59,109 bases of DNA, from the IMG/VR virus record IMGVR_UViG_3300029992_000006, positions 1 through 59,109 of that record. One strand, given 5' to 3'. The stretch is from a virus. The notes under the pieces are model-generated. The model was not told the DNA's origin. It ran no database searches and worked only from the letters and a program-made list of their open reading frames with translations. Below, in pieces: positions 40,245-49,124 of the stretch (position 1 is its first letter; every line of letters starts with the position of its first letter). The position numbers and the translations under genes were made by a program.

Positions 40245-40678
40245 TTGAACTCTCCAACGTCTGCAGTTCTGCGGTTGAATAGCCCCTGAGAGAAGACGCC
40301 GCCACACTTGTCCCACGACATAAACTGCGCTTTAGCGCCGTCGAAATCACCCGCGTTGAGTAGGCGCAGCAAGGTCGACGACTGGAAATGACCGCTGCCT
40401 TCGTTGAACACGAAGTCCACCAGCGCGTCAAACTCGCCCTGCGTCAACCGCACGAGGGCATGTTCTTTGACCACCCGGACAGCCCACTGAATATTTGTGG
40501 TCAGATCAGCTATCGCTTTCTCCAGCGTGATCGGCACACCCATGACAACATTGTGCGTGTTGCCGTAGCCATCAGTCGGTGTGCCGCCGCCGTCCAGATA
40601 TGGGATCAGCCTGCAGCCCTCGCCGTTTTCGGTAATTTTCAGGCCTGCGCCGTCGTACTGCAGATCGTCGTTGATCAT
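40241..40678 (-). CDS. Endolysin, T4-lysozyme-like (GH24) muramidase
   Basis: The protein has 145 residues, with the start set at ATG 40678 by a GGAG site five bases upstream. The catalytic triad fits GH24: Glu20 in NGEG, Asp29 in PYLDGG, Thr35 in TDGYG, with GYGNT following. The later LTQGEFDALVDFVFNEG and LLNAGDFDGA segments are typical of this fold. It cleaves peptidoglycan at the end of the infection cycle. It has no obvious signal peptide, so export through the neighbouring holin is expected. Confidence 0.93.
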   Translation of the reverse strand: MINDDLQYDGAGLKITENGEGCRLIPYLDGGGTPTDGYGNTHNVVMGVPITLEKAIADLTTNIQWAVRVVKEHALVRLTQGEFDALVDFVFNEGSGHFQSSTLLRLLNAGDFDGAKAQFMSWDKCGGVFSQGLFNRRTADVGEFK

Positions 40679-40686
40679 TTCATCTC

Positions 40687-41052
40687 CTAGTGGATACCAA
40701 AATGGTAGAGCGCTGCTGCTACCGCGCCAGTGAAGCCCGAGGCAAGCAGCATCCTGATTACCTCGCCGATCCAACGGTTGTTGGACTTCAGTGCTTCCTC
40801 CAGGCGAACCTTCTCGGTAGTGATACGCGCGGAGTCCATCGCGTCGTATTTCTCCCACAGCTTGTTCTGCCCTGCCTTCGCCAGAACCATGTCGGCCTCA
40901 AGAAGCGCAATCCGCTGCGTACTCTCGACCAGTTTCTCGTATGAGGCGGCTATTCGCTTGATATCCTCAGATATCCCACCCACGGTGGAACTGAGAGCTT
41001 TTACCCGTTCGTCCAGCCTACCTACTGTTATTTCGTTGCTCTCGGGTACCAT
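40687..41052 (-). CDS. Coiled-coil protein with C-terminal membrane anchor (XhlA-like)
   Basis: The protein has 121 residues. Start ATG 41052 is chosen because GGAGG lies five bases upstream; ATG 41064, which overlaps the previous stop, would add four residues. Residues about 10-85 form a coiled coil (GRLDERVKALSSTVGGI, then TQRIALLEADMV), followed by one hydrophobic helix near the end (MLLASGFTGAVAAALYHF). This layout is like XhlA/hemolysin-type proteins that assist holin function. The position before the endolysin fits. Confidence 0.65.
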   Translation of the reverse strand: MVPESNEITVGRLDERVKALSSTVGGISEDIKRIAASYEKLVESTQRIALLEADMVLAKAGQNKLWEKYDAMDSARITTEKVRLEEALKSNNRWIGEVIRMLLASGFTGAVAAALYHFGIH

Positions 41053-41063
41053 ACCAACCTCCA

Positions 41064-41486
41064 TTAAAATTTAAGTCCAAGCCCTGCGTAGGCATTCATC
41101 CGAACCGCGTTAATCTCCAAGCCGAACGACGCGCCCTGCCAGAAAATCCGGTAATCCTGCGGCAGCAGATACGTGATCAGCCCATGGATAAGAGCAGACG
41201 CAATAAAGTAATTTCTTACCCGTACCGCATCTGGGTCGGTGCTACCGAGCCACGGGTTTGTTTCCTGGAAGGCGCAAGTCTCATGGACTGGGCACGCCGA
41301 CCGGATGCTGTTCGTTTGATGGCTGTCGATGACCAGCAGCGCGTCGAACGCCCCCTCCATGATCAGCGTGGTAGGAGACAACGCCGTCTGATCGAACTGA
41401 AACGCATTAGGCGATATGTCGTCAGCGTAGGCCGGTGCGCAGCTCGAAAGAACGAGCAGCGAGAGAGCAGCGAATAGTTTTTTCAT
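41064..41486 (-). CDS. Predicted lipoprotein of the lysis region
   Basis: A 140-residue protein. MKKLFAALSLLVLSSCAPAY is a signal peptide with lipobox (L-S-S-C), so the mature protein should be lipid-anchored. Later features are NPWLGSTDPDAVRVRNYF, a hydrophobic ALIHGLITYLL helix, then a C-terminal strand region. Similar proteins occur in many phages without a known function. It may act in the outer membrane, for example in lysis or superinfection exclusion; this is inference. The start overlaps the stop of the gene at 41483 by four bases. Confidence 0.6.
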   Translation of the reverse strand: MKKLFAALSLLVLSSCAPAYADDISPNAFQFDQTALSPTTLIMEGAFDALLVIDSHQTNSIRSACPVHETCAFQETNPWLGSTDPDAVRVRNYFIASALIHGLITYLLPQDYRIFWQGASFGLEINAVRMNAYAGLGLKF

Positions 41487-42352
41487 CTTGAGGCTTTCAC
41501 GTTAAGGTATTGGAGAACTACCCAGTCAGTTGCGACGGTCAGGTAGAAGTTGATCTGGAATGTCTTGGCGGCGGTCGTGTCGATAGCGGCGTTGCCGTTC
41601 ACGACTGAACCGTAGTTCGTATTGCTGTTCAGGTAAAACTGACTGTTTGCAACGCCCTGATTGGTCAGCAAGAGCTTGTTCTGCAACGGCGAGATCGTCG
41701 TCTGATGTGTGGAGGTCAGCCCTGTGCCGCCGAACGATGGCTGCAGATATTTGCTGCCGGCACTGGAATAGTTCGTGCCGAGAAAGTCCACGTCGAGTTT
41801 GCCATAGGCCCCCATTACGTTGCCCTGGATGGAGAAGTTCGGGCCTGCGACGTAGGCAGCGGTCGTCTGCGTGAACGCCCCAGCGCCAGTCGTAACCAGC
41901 GTCGGGCTACCAGGGATCGTCGGCACGCCGCTGGTGTAAGTGTTCGAGTAGACGAGGCCGGAGGTCGTACTTGACATGGTCACGTAGTACCAGCCAGCCG
42001 CGCTGCCAGTCCATGCGCCTGCCGGGAAATACTGGTAGCTGGACGCGTAGACGACATCCAGCGCGGTGCCGTAAGTGATCGCGCCGGTCGTTACAGCGAT
42101 GGAGCTGCTAGGCGGGAACACAAACGGAAGCCCACTAGCGTATAAATTCACTTCGCCGTTGACTGGCGACCAGACCGTTCCGTTGCTGCGCCAAGAAGAG
42201 CCATTCGTACCAACATCCGAGACAAACACCTCCGCGCCAGTATTGCCGGCTGCGGGTGCAGGAAGTGTGGCGAACGTGTAGGAGGGGGCGATCACTCCGC
42301 CAGCGGGGGTGATCGTCGACCCGAAGGAAATAGGCCCGTTGAAATCTGTCAT
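41483..42352 (-). CDS. Tail fibre or spike-like protein
   Basis: A 289-residue Ser/Thr/Gly-rich beta protein. MTDFNGPISFGSTITPAGGV is similar to starts of phage fibre proteins; the C-terminal region (about 220-285) has NSNTNYGSVVNGNAAI and TVATDWVVLQYLNV strands of a trimeric-like domain. The lack of charged helices favours a structural beta-helix. It lies directly downstream of the large fibre gene at 42357. Role in host recognition is probable. Confidence 0.65.
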   Translation of the reverse strand: MTDFNGPISFGSTITPAGGVIAPSYTFATLPAPAAGNTGAEVFVSDVGTNGSSWRSNGTVWSPVNGEVNLYASGLPFVFPPSSSIAVTTGAITYGTALDVVYASSYQYFPAGAWTGSAAGWYYVTMSSTTSGLVYSNTYTSGVPTIPGSPTLVTTGAGAFTQTTAAYVAGPNFSIQGNVMGAYGKLDVDFLGTNYSSAGSKYLQPSFGGTGLTSTHQTTISPLQNKLLLTNQGVANSQFYLNSNTNYGSVVNGNAAIDTTAAKTFQINFYLTVATDWVVLQYLNVKASR

Positions 42353-42356
42353 GGTG

Positions 42357-45350
42357 TTAGCTCCAGTTAGCCAAAATCGTTACGGGGGCGTTCAGGACGA
42401 GGCCGCTGTTGAACACGACCGACCACACGAAACCATCAAAAGACAGCGTGTAGTCAGTAGTGAGCGTCTTGAGAATGCCGTTTGCGTAGACAAAATTAGC
42501 TTGATACCCGAGTGGCAACGGGAATGTCGTTTGCGCTGCTGTCGCAGTGGCACTGACCGGCACCAACGCTCGGCCAAGCGCAAGGCGCGCTTCTTCCGCG
42601 CGCCGCAGCTCGTCGCGCAGCAGGTACGCCGGCTGGTAAAACGCGCCGTTCGTTGCGCCGCCGACCAACACCGCGCCTTGATTTGCGGATAGCGACGTGA
42701 CTGCGCCGCCGATGGATGCCGTGCTGCTCACCTGAACCAGATTGTTAAACGCGGTCACGCCCCACGATGTGCCGACTTGCAGCAGATCGGTGTTTTGGTC
42801 GTAAGCCAGCGCGGTGACGGCTGTGCTTGATCCTGCGAGGGTGCATTGGGCGTTGGGTTGGAATAGCGCGAGTTCGTCTTTGTAGATTTTGCCGATCTGA
42901 TTGGCGCTTGCCGCCGTGGCACCGATACGCCAAAGGGCCATCGACATTTCATAGTTGGTTATATTAAACCCTGAGCCGATCTGGAGTGCGCCGTTCAGGG
43001 TGGCTAGGGAGCCGAGGATGGAAGTCCCGGAGAATACTAGGGAGCCATTTTGATAAATTGAGATAAGGTTGCCTGCGCGGATGACGGCTAGGTGCATCCA
43101 CACCCCGGAGCTATAGGGGAGGAGGCCGGCTTGGCTGCCTTGTATAGATAGAGTTCCAGATGATCCGTACAACAATACCATGGGGGTGAGGGGATAGGTT
43201 GTGCCTCCTGAAGTAACTCTGCCGATTTGTATCCCAAAAGTGTTTGTTCCTATGCAGTTCAATAGAGTTTGCGTCGATCCGGAGACTGTGTTGGACATCG
43301 CCCAACCCATTACGCAGAAGTCGCCTGTCATGTCCAGATTTGCGCTGTATGGTTGAGTGAGGTTATTCGCAGAGCTGAACCCGCTATAGCCGACCAGCCC
43401 CGCGCCCGAAGCAACCGGCGCTTTCGTCAAACTGCCGTTGACGATAATACCGTTGTTTTTAACGCTGCGGTCTGCCTGCGCGAGTTGGCAGGAGATGGAA
43501 TCAAAGTATGCCGTTAGGCTGGCGGTATTTTCATTGTAGTCACAGGTAATAGTGGTAGTCGTTGAGGACGCCACAAACGTCACTGATCCGCTTACTGCCG
43601 TGGCTGATGAAGAATTCAGCGCAAAAGGAGTGCCTGTAGCATCGCAAAATACCCGAATATTTGCAGAACATGTGCCTCGTCTAGCTGTGGCTGACAGCGT
43701 GTACGCTTTTCCCACGACCGTAGTAATTGCCTGGAAAAGTTGGTGTGAGTTAAGGGTGCCGTCTCCAGTAAGTACCAATTCATTTGAGGCAGTGCTTAAT
43801 GTGGAATTATGTGCCGTCCAGCCGGTCGTCGCCGTGAACGGCCCAGGATTCGTCACCAGATTGCCTGATGCCGTGATCGTCTCGACCGCCGTGTCAGCCA
43901 GCCAGCAGCCGCGAATGTCGCCGACCATCCAGCCTGAATTGTAGGCGTTGGTCAGGTAGGCAACCATGCCTAACGATTCAGCAGTTGGGTTCTCTCGTAC
44001 TAATGTAACTTGCGTCGCGCCAGCAAGGGCAATTTGCTTTCCCGCACTTAGGGGTGATCCAGTAGCGCCGACGTTTGGAATAGATGCTTGATTAAGTCCT
44101 GAACCTGTGAAGCCGCTTGTGATGCTTGTTACAGGTAGAGACCTAAAACCCCACTCAGCTCCCCCATACTGGTAATTGAGCCGTCCATTATTGAATGAGG
44201 GGGAGCTGCACGATAAAGTATACGCACCGTTCACCACCACACCTGTATTCTGGATGACGCTGATGCCCCCCGCAGTCGCCACGGCAATCGTCGGGATAGG
44301 CAAGCCGGTAGCCGGATCGAACGGTGCGCCGGGAAGGACTATTGCGGCGATGTCGTTGACGCTCGCATTGACTATTTGCCCGTACTTCGTACCAAAACCT
44401 ACATACGCAAGACCTTGATTGCGTTGAGATATCGTTCCAACCTCCGGCCCCGAGTATGTAAGGCTGGTGTATATGTAATAACCTGAATCAGTAACAAAGT
44501 TGACTAGCACCAATGCTTGATTCGTATTCGATCCGCACCAAAGTTGGCCGTTCACAGCCGCTATACTTGATAGCCCCGTTCGTACCATGTTCGCGTTTGC
44601 TACACCGACAAACACCATCCACATCGGGCAAGAAGGCACCGTCAAGTCATAAACCACAACGCGCCCTGCTTCGGCGATGATCGCAACCTGTTCCGGGAAC
44701 TGCGCCACATTGCCGCGATAAACCTGCGTCTGCGTAGGCGAACCAACCGTGCCGCCGATGGTATAAAACAGTCCGTCAGCCGTGGACTGGTAAAAGTCGC
44801 CAACCGCTGCACCGGATACCGCCCATGCTGCCGCAAGACTGGCACGCTGACCGCGCCATGTGCCGGTGCAAAGCGGCTCGTTCATCCAGCTTGTTTGCTG
44901 ACACCGCCGACGCCATGCTCCGCCGTCAGAATCCTTGCTGGTGTCGTAAATGATCGCTTTGACGATTGCGCCGTAGTGCAGTGACGTTGATACCGGAACG
45001 AGAGACTCCGCCGATGACGCCAACACCGAGGCGTAAGCCGCCGTTATGTCGATGAATACCTGCACCGTACCTGCGGAAAAACTAACGAGCGCCCCTGCGT
45101 TGCTTGAGCCGGTCACGGCGGTGCGGGTCAACGTGTTCCCAGACGTGGTGTAAGTGCCCAGCCCCGTCTCCCAGTTGCCGGTTGGGTTGCCGTTGCTGTC
45201 CACCGCCTGAATAGAGTAGTAGCAAGTGCTGCCCGTCGAGCATACAGAACCGAACGACTGGAACCCGGTCATCGCCCCCGCGAGCGACAGCGGGTTTGTT
45301 CCCGTCACCGTCGCGCTCTCTTTGACGCGATCTGCAATAATCAAGGTCAT
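42357..45350 (-). CDS. Large receptor-binding/fibre protein with LamG-like domain
   Basis: The protein has 997 residues. Residues 1-130 form a phage-type N-terminal domain (LIIADRVKESATVTGTN). A carbohydrate-binding-module-like block is found around 495-620 (TGWTAHNSTLS, then CDYNENTASLTAYFDSI). A LamG/concanavalin-like domain follows at about 670-810 (TGDFCVMGWAMS, GVWMHLAVIRAGN, ISIYQNGSLVFSG). A conserved tail with LPLGYQANFVYANG and NSGLVLNAPVTIL closes it. Such domains bind sugars, so it is the leading receptor-binding candidate. The DNA for the LamG-like part looks less GC-rich than its neighbours. Confidence 0.75.
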   Translation of the reverse strand: MTLIIADRVKESATVTGTNPLSLAGAMTGFQSFGSVCSTGSTCYYSIQAVDSNGNPTGNWETGLGTYTTSGNTLTRTAVTGSSNAGALVSFSAGTVQVFIDITAAYASVLASSAESLVPVSTSLHYGAIVKAIIYDTSKDSDGGAWRRRCQQTSWMNEPLCTGTWRGQRASLAAAWAVSGAAVGDFYQSTADGLFYTIGGTVGSPTQTQVYRGNVAQFPEQVAIIAEAGRVVVYDLTVPSCPMWMVFVGVANANMVRTGLSSIAAVNGQLWCGSNTNQALVLVNFVTDSGYYIYTSLTYSGPEVGTISQRNQGLAYVGFGTKYGQIVNASVNDIAAIVLPGAPFDPATGLPIPTIAVATAGGISVIQNTGVVVNGAYTLSCSSPSFNNGRLNYQYGGAEWGFRSLPVTSITSGFTGSGLNQASIPNVGATGSPLSAGKQIALAGATQVTLVRENPTAESLGMVAYLTNAYNSGWMVGDIRGCWLADTAVETITASGNLVTNPGPFTATTGWTAHNSTLSTASNELVLTGDGTLNSHQLFQAITTVVGKAYTLSATARRGTCSANIRVFCDATGTPFALNSSSATAVSGSVTFVASSTTTTITCDYNENTASLTAYFDSISCQLAQADRSVKNNGIIVNGSLTKAPVASGAGLVGYSGFSSANNLTQPYSANLDMTGDFCVMGWAMSNTVSGSTQTLLNCIGTNTFGIQIGRVTSGGTTYPLTPMVLLYGSSGTLSIQGSQAGLLPYSSGVWMHLAVIRAGNLISIYQNGSLVFSGTSILGSLATLNGALQIGSGFNITNYEMSMALWRIGATAASANQIGKIYKDELALFQPNAQCTLAGSSTAVTALAYDQNTDLLQVGTSWGVTAFNNLVQVSSTASIGGAVTSLSANQGAVLVGGATNGAFYQPAYLLRDELRRAEEARLALGRALVPVSATATAAQTTFPLPLGYQANFVYANGILKTLTTDYTLSFDGFVWSVVFNSGLVLNAPVTILANWS

Positions 45351-46639
45351 ACGAAGAACTCCTGCACGGTAGGTGCGGTGATGTAAAGGTTGCGTACTAC
45401 GGGGGCGACGACATAGAGTTCTTGGATCAGCCCAGGCTGCTCGGCGGTAATGGTTACGCTCGCAGAGACAGTGCCGACTGCGCCCGTCGCGACGTTTCCA
45501 GCGAGCGCGGTGATCGGTGCGGCAGCGCCTGTGCCGCCAGCGCCGTTGTTCCCTGCCAGCGCTGAAGAAATGGTTGGCGCGGTTAAGCCCGCCGCGCTTG
45601 TGGCAGTAATTCCTGCGAGACTTGCGGCCCGCGCCTGAGTAATAGCGCCGACGCCGCCTGCACCACTTGCGCCGGCGAGCGACGAAGAAATGGTCGGCGT
45701 AATTGAACCGACTGCACTCGTACCAGCCACCCCTGTGGGCGTCAGCGAGGTAGACGATATGGCAGAGCCAACTGCGCCAGTCGCAGCTAGGCCAGTGACA
45801 GCAAAGGTTTTGGAGGGGATAACTGTTCCGACCGCGCCCGCGCCAGCCATACCACTGAGTGCAGCGCCTCCTGGGATGATGACTGCGCCCGTCGCAGCTG
45901 TGCCAGATACGCCGGTAAGTGCTGAGGAGGTAGACGCTGTAGCGGAGCCGACTGCGCCCGTTCCGGCCACGCTGGTTATAGCTGCAATTCTGGACGAGGT
46001 GAGCGATCCAGCCGCCCCCATTCCAGCCACGCCCATAAGCGCAGGAGATGTCGCTATCTGCCCGGTTGCTCCCGCGCCTGCGACGCCCGTGATCGCCGAG
46101 GCCGAAAATACCGAAGCTGTACCTACTGCCCCCGTACCGGCCACACCTGTCAGTGTCGAGGAGATAGACGGAGCCGCTACCCCTACCCCGCCCGTTCCCG
46201 CTACGCCGGTCAGCCCGACAGCAAGGGAAGAAACTGCTGTACCTACTGCCCCCGTACCGGCCACACCTGTCAGTGTCGAGGAGATAGACGGAGCCGCTAC
46301 CCCTACCCCGCCCGTTCCCGCTACGCCGGTCAGCCCGACAGCAAGGGAAGAAACTGCTGCACCTGACGCCCCCGTACCGGCCACACCGCTCACAGCTTGC
46401 GAGTACGCTAACAATCCCGACGCGCCCGTACCGGCAACGCCTGAAATCGTCGGAGCAGTCGTGTGTGTTACGCCACCAGCCCCGCCCGTACCGGCCAGCC
46501 CCGCGAGACCCATCGCCAGCGCGAAGAGAACCGAGCCGACCACGCCGGACATGGAAACACCCGTCAACCCAACGGTGACGTTTCTGTTTCCTGTCTGCCC
46601 CGCGAAAGGGGCGCTTGCGACCGGCGAAAAGCCAAGCAT
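45347..46639 (-). CDS. Gly-Thr repeat virion protein
   Basis: A 430-residue protein. After MLGFSPVASAPFAGQ it consists of about 20 repeats of a LTGVAGTGAVG type separated by Ser/Ala linkers of eight to ten residues. Similar repeats are seen in the protein at 31847 and in marine phage tail proteins, as I recall. The final 40 residues (ITAEQPGLIQELYVVAPVV, then LYITAPTVQEFFV) form a conserved C-terminus. A tail or fibre component is probable. It contains an exact 120-base tandem duplication. Confidence 0.65.
   Translation of the reverse strand: MLGFSPVASAPFAGQTGNRNVTVGLTGVSMSGVVGSVLFALAMGLAGLAGTGGAGGVTHTTAPTISGVAGTGASGLLAYSQAVSGVAGTGASGAAVSSLAVGLTGVAGTGGVGVAAPSISSTLTGVAGTGAVGTAVSSLAVGLTGVAGTGGVGVAAPSISSTLTGVAGTGAVGTASVFSASAITGVAGAGATGQIATSPALMGVAGMGAAGSLTSSRIAAITSVAGTGAVGSATASTSSALTGVSGTAATGAVIIPGGAALSGMAGAGAVGTVIPSKTFAVTGLAATGAVGSAISSTSLTPTGVAGTSAVGSITPTISSSLAGASGAGGVGAITQARAASLAGITATSAAGLTAPTISSALAGNNGAGGTGAAAPITALAGNVATGAVGTVSASVTITAEQPGLIQELYVVAPVVRNLYITAPTVQEFFV
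46116..46355 (-). repeat. Exact 2 x 120-base tandem duplication in the Gly-repeat gene
   Basis: Two adjacent 120-base units (46116-46235 and 46236-46355) appear identical, encoding 40 residues each. Their identity at the base level, including silent positions, points to a recent duplication by slippage or recombination. It keeps the frame. Confidence 0.9.
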
Positions 46640-46664
46640 GGCGAGCTACCCCTGACGACGTGGT

Positions 46665-47135
46665 TTAGTTGATTTGAACGAGCGCGTTGCCAGTGGTGTT
46701 CGCTGGCATGGTCAACGTGAATGTGCCAGCAGTCACCGTCTGCGCACCGAACGTGTACACGCCTATCGCCAGCGAGCCGGTCGAAGACGCGTTGTACAGC
46801 AGCACCGTGTCGAACGCGGTAGTCAGAGTCACGGTCGGGTACACAATGGAAGCCGATGGCGTCCACAGCGCACCTGTGCCGGACACTGATGGCGCAGTCG
46901 CATTTGTTACCGTTACGCCGCCTGCGGTGTACCCAGTGCCGGTCACTTCGCCTGTCGTCGAGTACGCCGTAGTAGCCGCGCCCATCGAATTGTTCGTCAC
47001 AAACAGCGCGGCTTTCACCACGTCTGCGGTCGTGACAGTACGCACGCTGTTCGCGGACTGGGTACCGAGAGCGTGGGTGCCTTTCAGAAGCTCAGACTTA
47101 AAACTGGAGGGCATTGCTTGTACGTTGGCCGACAT
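46665..47135 (-). CDS. Virion protein of unknown role
   Basis: A 156-residue protein: MPSSFKSELLKGTHALG, then DVVKAALFVTNNSMGAATTAYSTTGEVTG and TVTLTTAFDTVLLYN. The strands and Thr-Ala repeats follow a pattern common in phage structural genes near the head-tail joining genes. No enzyme motif. Neighbouring genes are also structural, so a minor virion protein is likely. Confidence 0.6.
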   Translation of the reverse strand: MSANVQAMPSSFKSELLKGTHALGTQSANSVRTVTTADVVKAALFVTNNSMGAATTAYSTTGEVTGTGYTAGGVTVTNATAPSVSGTGALWTPSASIVYPTVTLTTAFDTVLLYNASSTGSLAIGVYTFGAQTVTAGTFTLTMPANTTGNALVQIN

Positions 47136-47159
47136 GATGAAACCTCTCTATAAAATTAA

Positions 47160-47369
47160 TTAGCCAATGGCGGCTGTGGAACCTTCTGCCCAGACCAAGG
47201 GCTTCTTCAAAGTCATGTGAACGTCGTTCTGCACCACCGCGCCGAACAGCTTGTAGCCCGTGATGGTCGTGGTTTCGGTTTCGTTGTCGAGCACGACCTG
47301 AAACGGCTCAAGCGCCATGTCGTCGATTTCGCAATTCGTTCCATTGATGCTGCAAGTGATCTTTGCCAT
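47160..47369 (-). CDS. Small hypothetical structural-region protein
   Basis: A 69-residue protein begins MAKITCSINGTNCEIDDM, then FQVVLDNETETTTITG and MTLKKPLVWAEG. It is a small strand-rich domain of unknown function. It sits between two structural genes, with eight bases to the next. Confidence 0.55.
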   Translation of the reverse strand: MAKITCSINGTNCEIDDMALEPFQVVLDNETETTTITGYKLFGAVVQNDVHMTLKKPLVWAEGSTAAIG

Positions 47370-47377
47370 GTCAGTTC

Positions 47378-47965
47378 CTAGTTGATAGTGATGGTGCCCG
47401 CAGCCACTTGCGTCGTGACACCTGACGCGAGGGTGATCTGCAGGGAGAAGTAGCCGGTCGTCCAGGTGAGGCCGACCGTCGAGAAAGAGGGGGTGATCGT
47501 CATGCCGACAGGATCGACGGTGATGCCTGAGCCATTCGTCAGACTCAGCAGCACGTTCCCGACCTCCGGGTTCGGGTTGTCGAGGATATTCATCACCGCC
47601 GTCGCGCCGGTCAAAACAACCGGCGTGGAGTAGACCAAGAACCCGCCTGACGTGTAGGGCTGGTAGCCCGCGCTGTTGACATCGTTCAGCGCCACCGTGT
47701 TCGATGACAGCACGCTGACTGCCTCCCAGTCGCGCTCGCGCGGTGGGTAGTTGTTCGTGTTGATCTGGTTCATGCCGCCTGCGGATACGACTGATGCGCG
47801 CCAGCCAGTGACCATGCCGTGACCGTCCGCCGTAATGACAGCGGGCGCGGCGTTCGTGATGCCTGTGACCGGCACGCTCGTCAGCACGTCAGTACCCCAG
47901 CGGAGCACGACCACGAACGTCTCCCCAAGGGCGACATTCAGGCAGAGGTTGTCCAGGTAGCCCAT
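47378..47965 (-). CDS. Virion protein with FCCH-like segment
   Basis: A 195-residue beta-rich protein. VPVTGITNAAPAVITADGHG followed by a VSAGGMNQINTN segment is a pattern I connect with the small FCCH-like domains that recur in phage tail proteins. The C-terminal half (SFSTVGLTWTTGYFSLQI) is a sandwich-like domain. It lies two bases upstream of the gene at 47968 in the operon sense. Confidence 0.6.
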   Translation of the reverse strand: MGYLDNLCLNVALGETFVVVLRWGTDVLTSVPVTGITNAAPAVITADGHGMVTGWRASVVSAGGMNQINTNNYPPRERDWEAVSVLSSNTVALNDVNSAGYQPYTSGGFLVYSTPVVLTGATAVMNILDNPNPEVGNVLLSLTNGSGITVDPVGMTITPSFSTVGLTWTTGYFSLQITLASGVTTQVAAGTITIN

Positions 47966-47967
47966 GA

Positions 47968-48420
47968 TTAATCCGGCATGTAGCCGACGGCGAGCTGCAC
48001 GTCGTTGACGGTCGCGTAGGTTGGCGTACCGATGACCTCAAGCACTGCATAGAACGCTGGGCTGGCACCGGAGAACGCCTTCGCGCAGTCCGCTGTGGTT
48101 TGCGCAACGGTCAGACCGCCGACAGTCGTCACGTCGGTCAGGTGCAGAATGCCGATGACCTTGCCGAAATCTGCGGAGTTGATCGTGATCGCTGCGCGAT
48201 CCGTGAACGTCGAACTGGCCGGCAGCGCGTTAAACAGGATCAGGTTGTAAGTGCATGTCTGCGTACCAGCGCAGTTCACCTGGGCGTCGAGTATGCGCCC
48301 TGATGTGGACTGGACGGGCGATACCGGGATCGTGATCAGGCCCCCGACGCAGTACGCGCTTGTATAAGCGGCAGCGGTGACGGTCAGGGCTATCGGGGCG
48401 AGCTTGGTGTTCTTCGACAT
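47968..48420 (-). CDS. Virion protein of unknown role
   Basis: A 150-residue protein starts at ATG 48420, behind AAGGCTGAAC. MSKNTKLAPIALTVTAAAYT, TCTYNLILFNALPASS, then FYAVLEVIGTPTYATVNDV are typical of a small beta-structured virion protein. The upstream in-frame extension to 48543 lacks structural sense and is rejected. Its exact job is unknown. Confidence 0.6.
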   Translation of the reverse strand: MSKNTKLAPIALTVTAAAYTSAYCVGGLITIPVSPVQSTSGRILDAQVNCAGTQTCTYNLILFNALPASSTFTDRAAITINSADFGKVIGILHLTDVTTVGGLTVAQTTADCAKAFSGASPAFYAVLEVIGTPTYATVNDVQLAVGYMPD

Positions 48421-48428
48421 GTTCAGCC

Positions 48429-49124
48429 TTAATAAACGCGTGGTCTGTAGTGAGAGCCTCCACCGTGCATCGGGATGCCGCCGTAAGCCGTGATGCGTGT
48501 CTTGTGCATGGCGCGGGCTTTTTCCTTCAGTGCCTCGCCGCAATATTCTTTGAACTTCATCTCGAAGTCCGCAGCCCTGCCCTTGTCGAATGTTTCCGCG
48601 TCCTGCTTGCTGTAGCCGCGATACTTCATCCAGTACATCAGGCCATCTTTATGCTGCTCGTCGACCTCAAGCTCTTGGTCGCCTTCGTCGGTAATCCTGT
48701 GCAGCGGCAGGCGATCTACCAGCAGCTGCACGGTGTCAACAGTGGCCGGCGCTGGGTAAAACCGCGCATACTCCGGCTCCATGCCGATAATCAAATACTC
48801 TGGCATGCCCGTTCGCCCGTCGAATCGGATACGTCGGGTACGCATATCCTCGAAGTTGATGACCTCGATCAGCCTGCCGTCCGAGACCCGGTACGCATCA
48901 CGTATCTTCAGAATCCGCTTGTCGATCTTCACCCTGTCCGTGGTGAGCGTCATCGGCAGCATCGTGAAGGGCGACGTGGTATCTGCCAGCCCCCCTATCA
49001 ACTTGACGAACTTGTTCTGTGCGCTATCGACGAACCCGTACACTTCTTCATCGGACCAAAGATACGGCTCTACCGTATCGTTCATCTCGGTGCGGAACAT
49101 CTCGTACAGGTCGTCGGAGTTCAT
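48429..49124 (-). CDS. Head-tail adaptor/connector protein
   Basis: A 231-residue protein starts at ATG 49124; a longer start at 49400 would overlap the previous gene almost entirely. MNSDDLYEMFRTEMNDTVEP, WSDEEVYGFVDSAQNKFV and the YPAPATVDTVQLLV segment are the usual pattern of phage adaptor proteins that join the portal to the tail in podoviruses. Its position between the head genes and tail genes fits. The last 30 residues are basic. Confidence 0.7.
   Translation of the reverse strand: MNSDDLYEMFRTEMNDTVEPYLWSDEEVYGFVDSAQNKFVKLIGGLADTTSPFTMLPMTLTTDRVKIDKRILKIRDAYRVSDGRLIEVINFEDMRTRRIRFDGRTGMPEYLIIGMEPEYARFYPAPATVDTVQLLVDRLPLHRITDEGDQELEVDEQHKDGLMYWMKYRGYSKQDAETFDKGRAADFEMKFKEYCGEALKEKARAMHKTRITAYGGIPMHGGGSHYRPRVY

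Noticed and set aside
48421-48543. N-terminal extension of the 47968 gene
   Set aside because: The extension is Arg/His-rich shadow of the adaptor gene; ATG 48420 has its own AAGG site.
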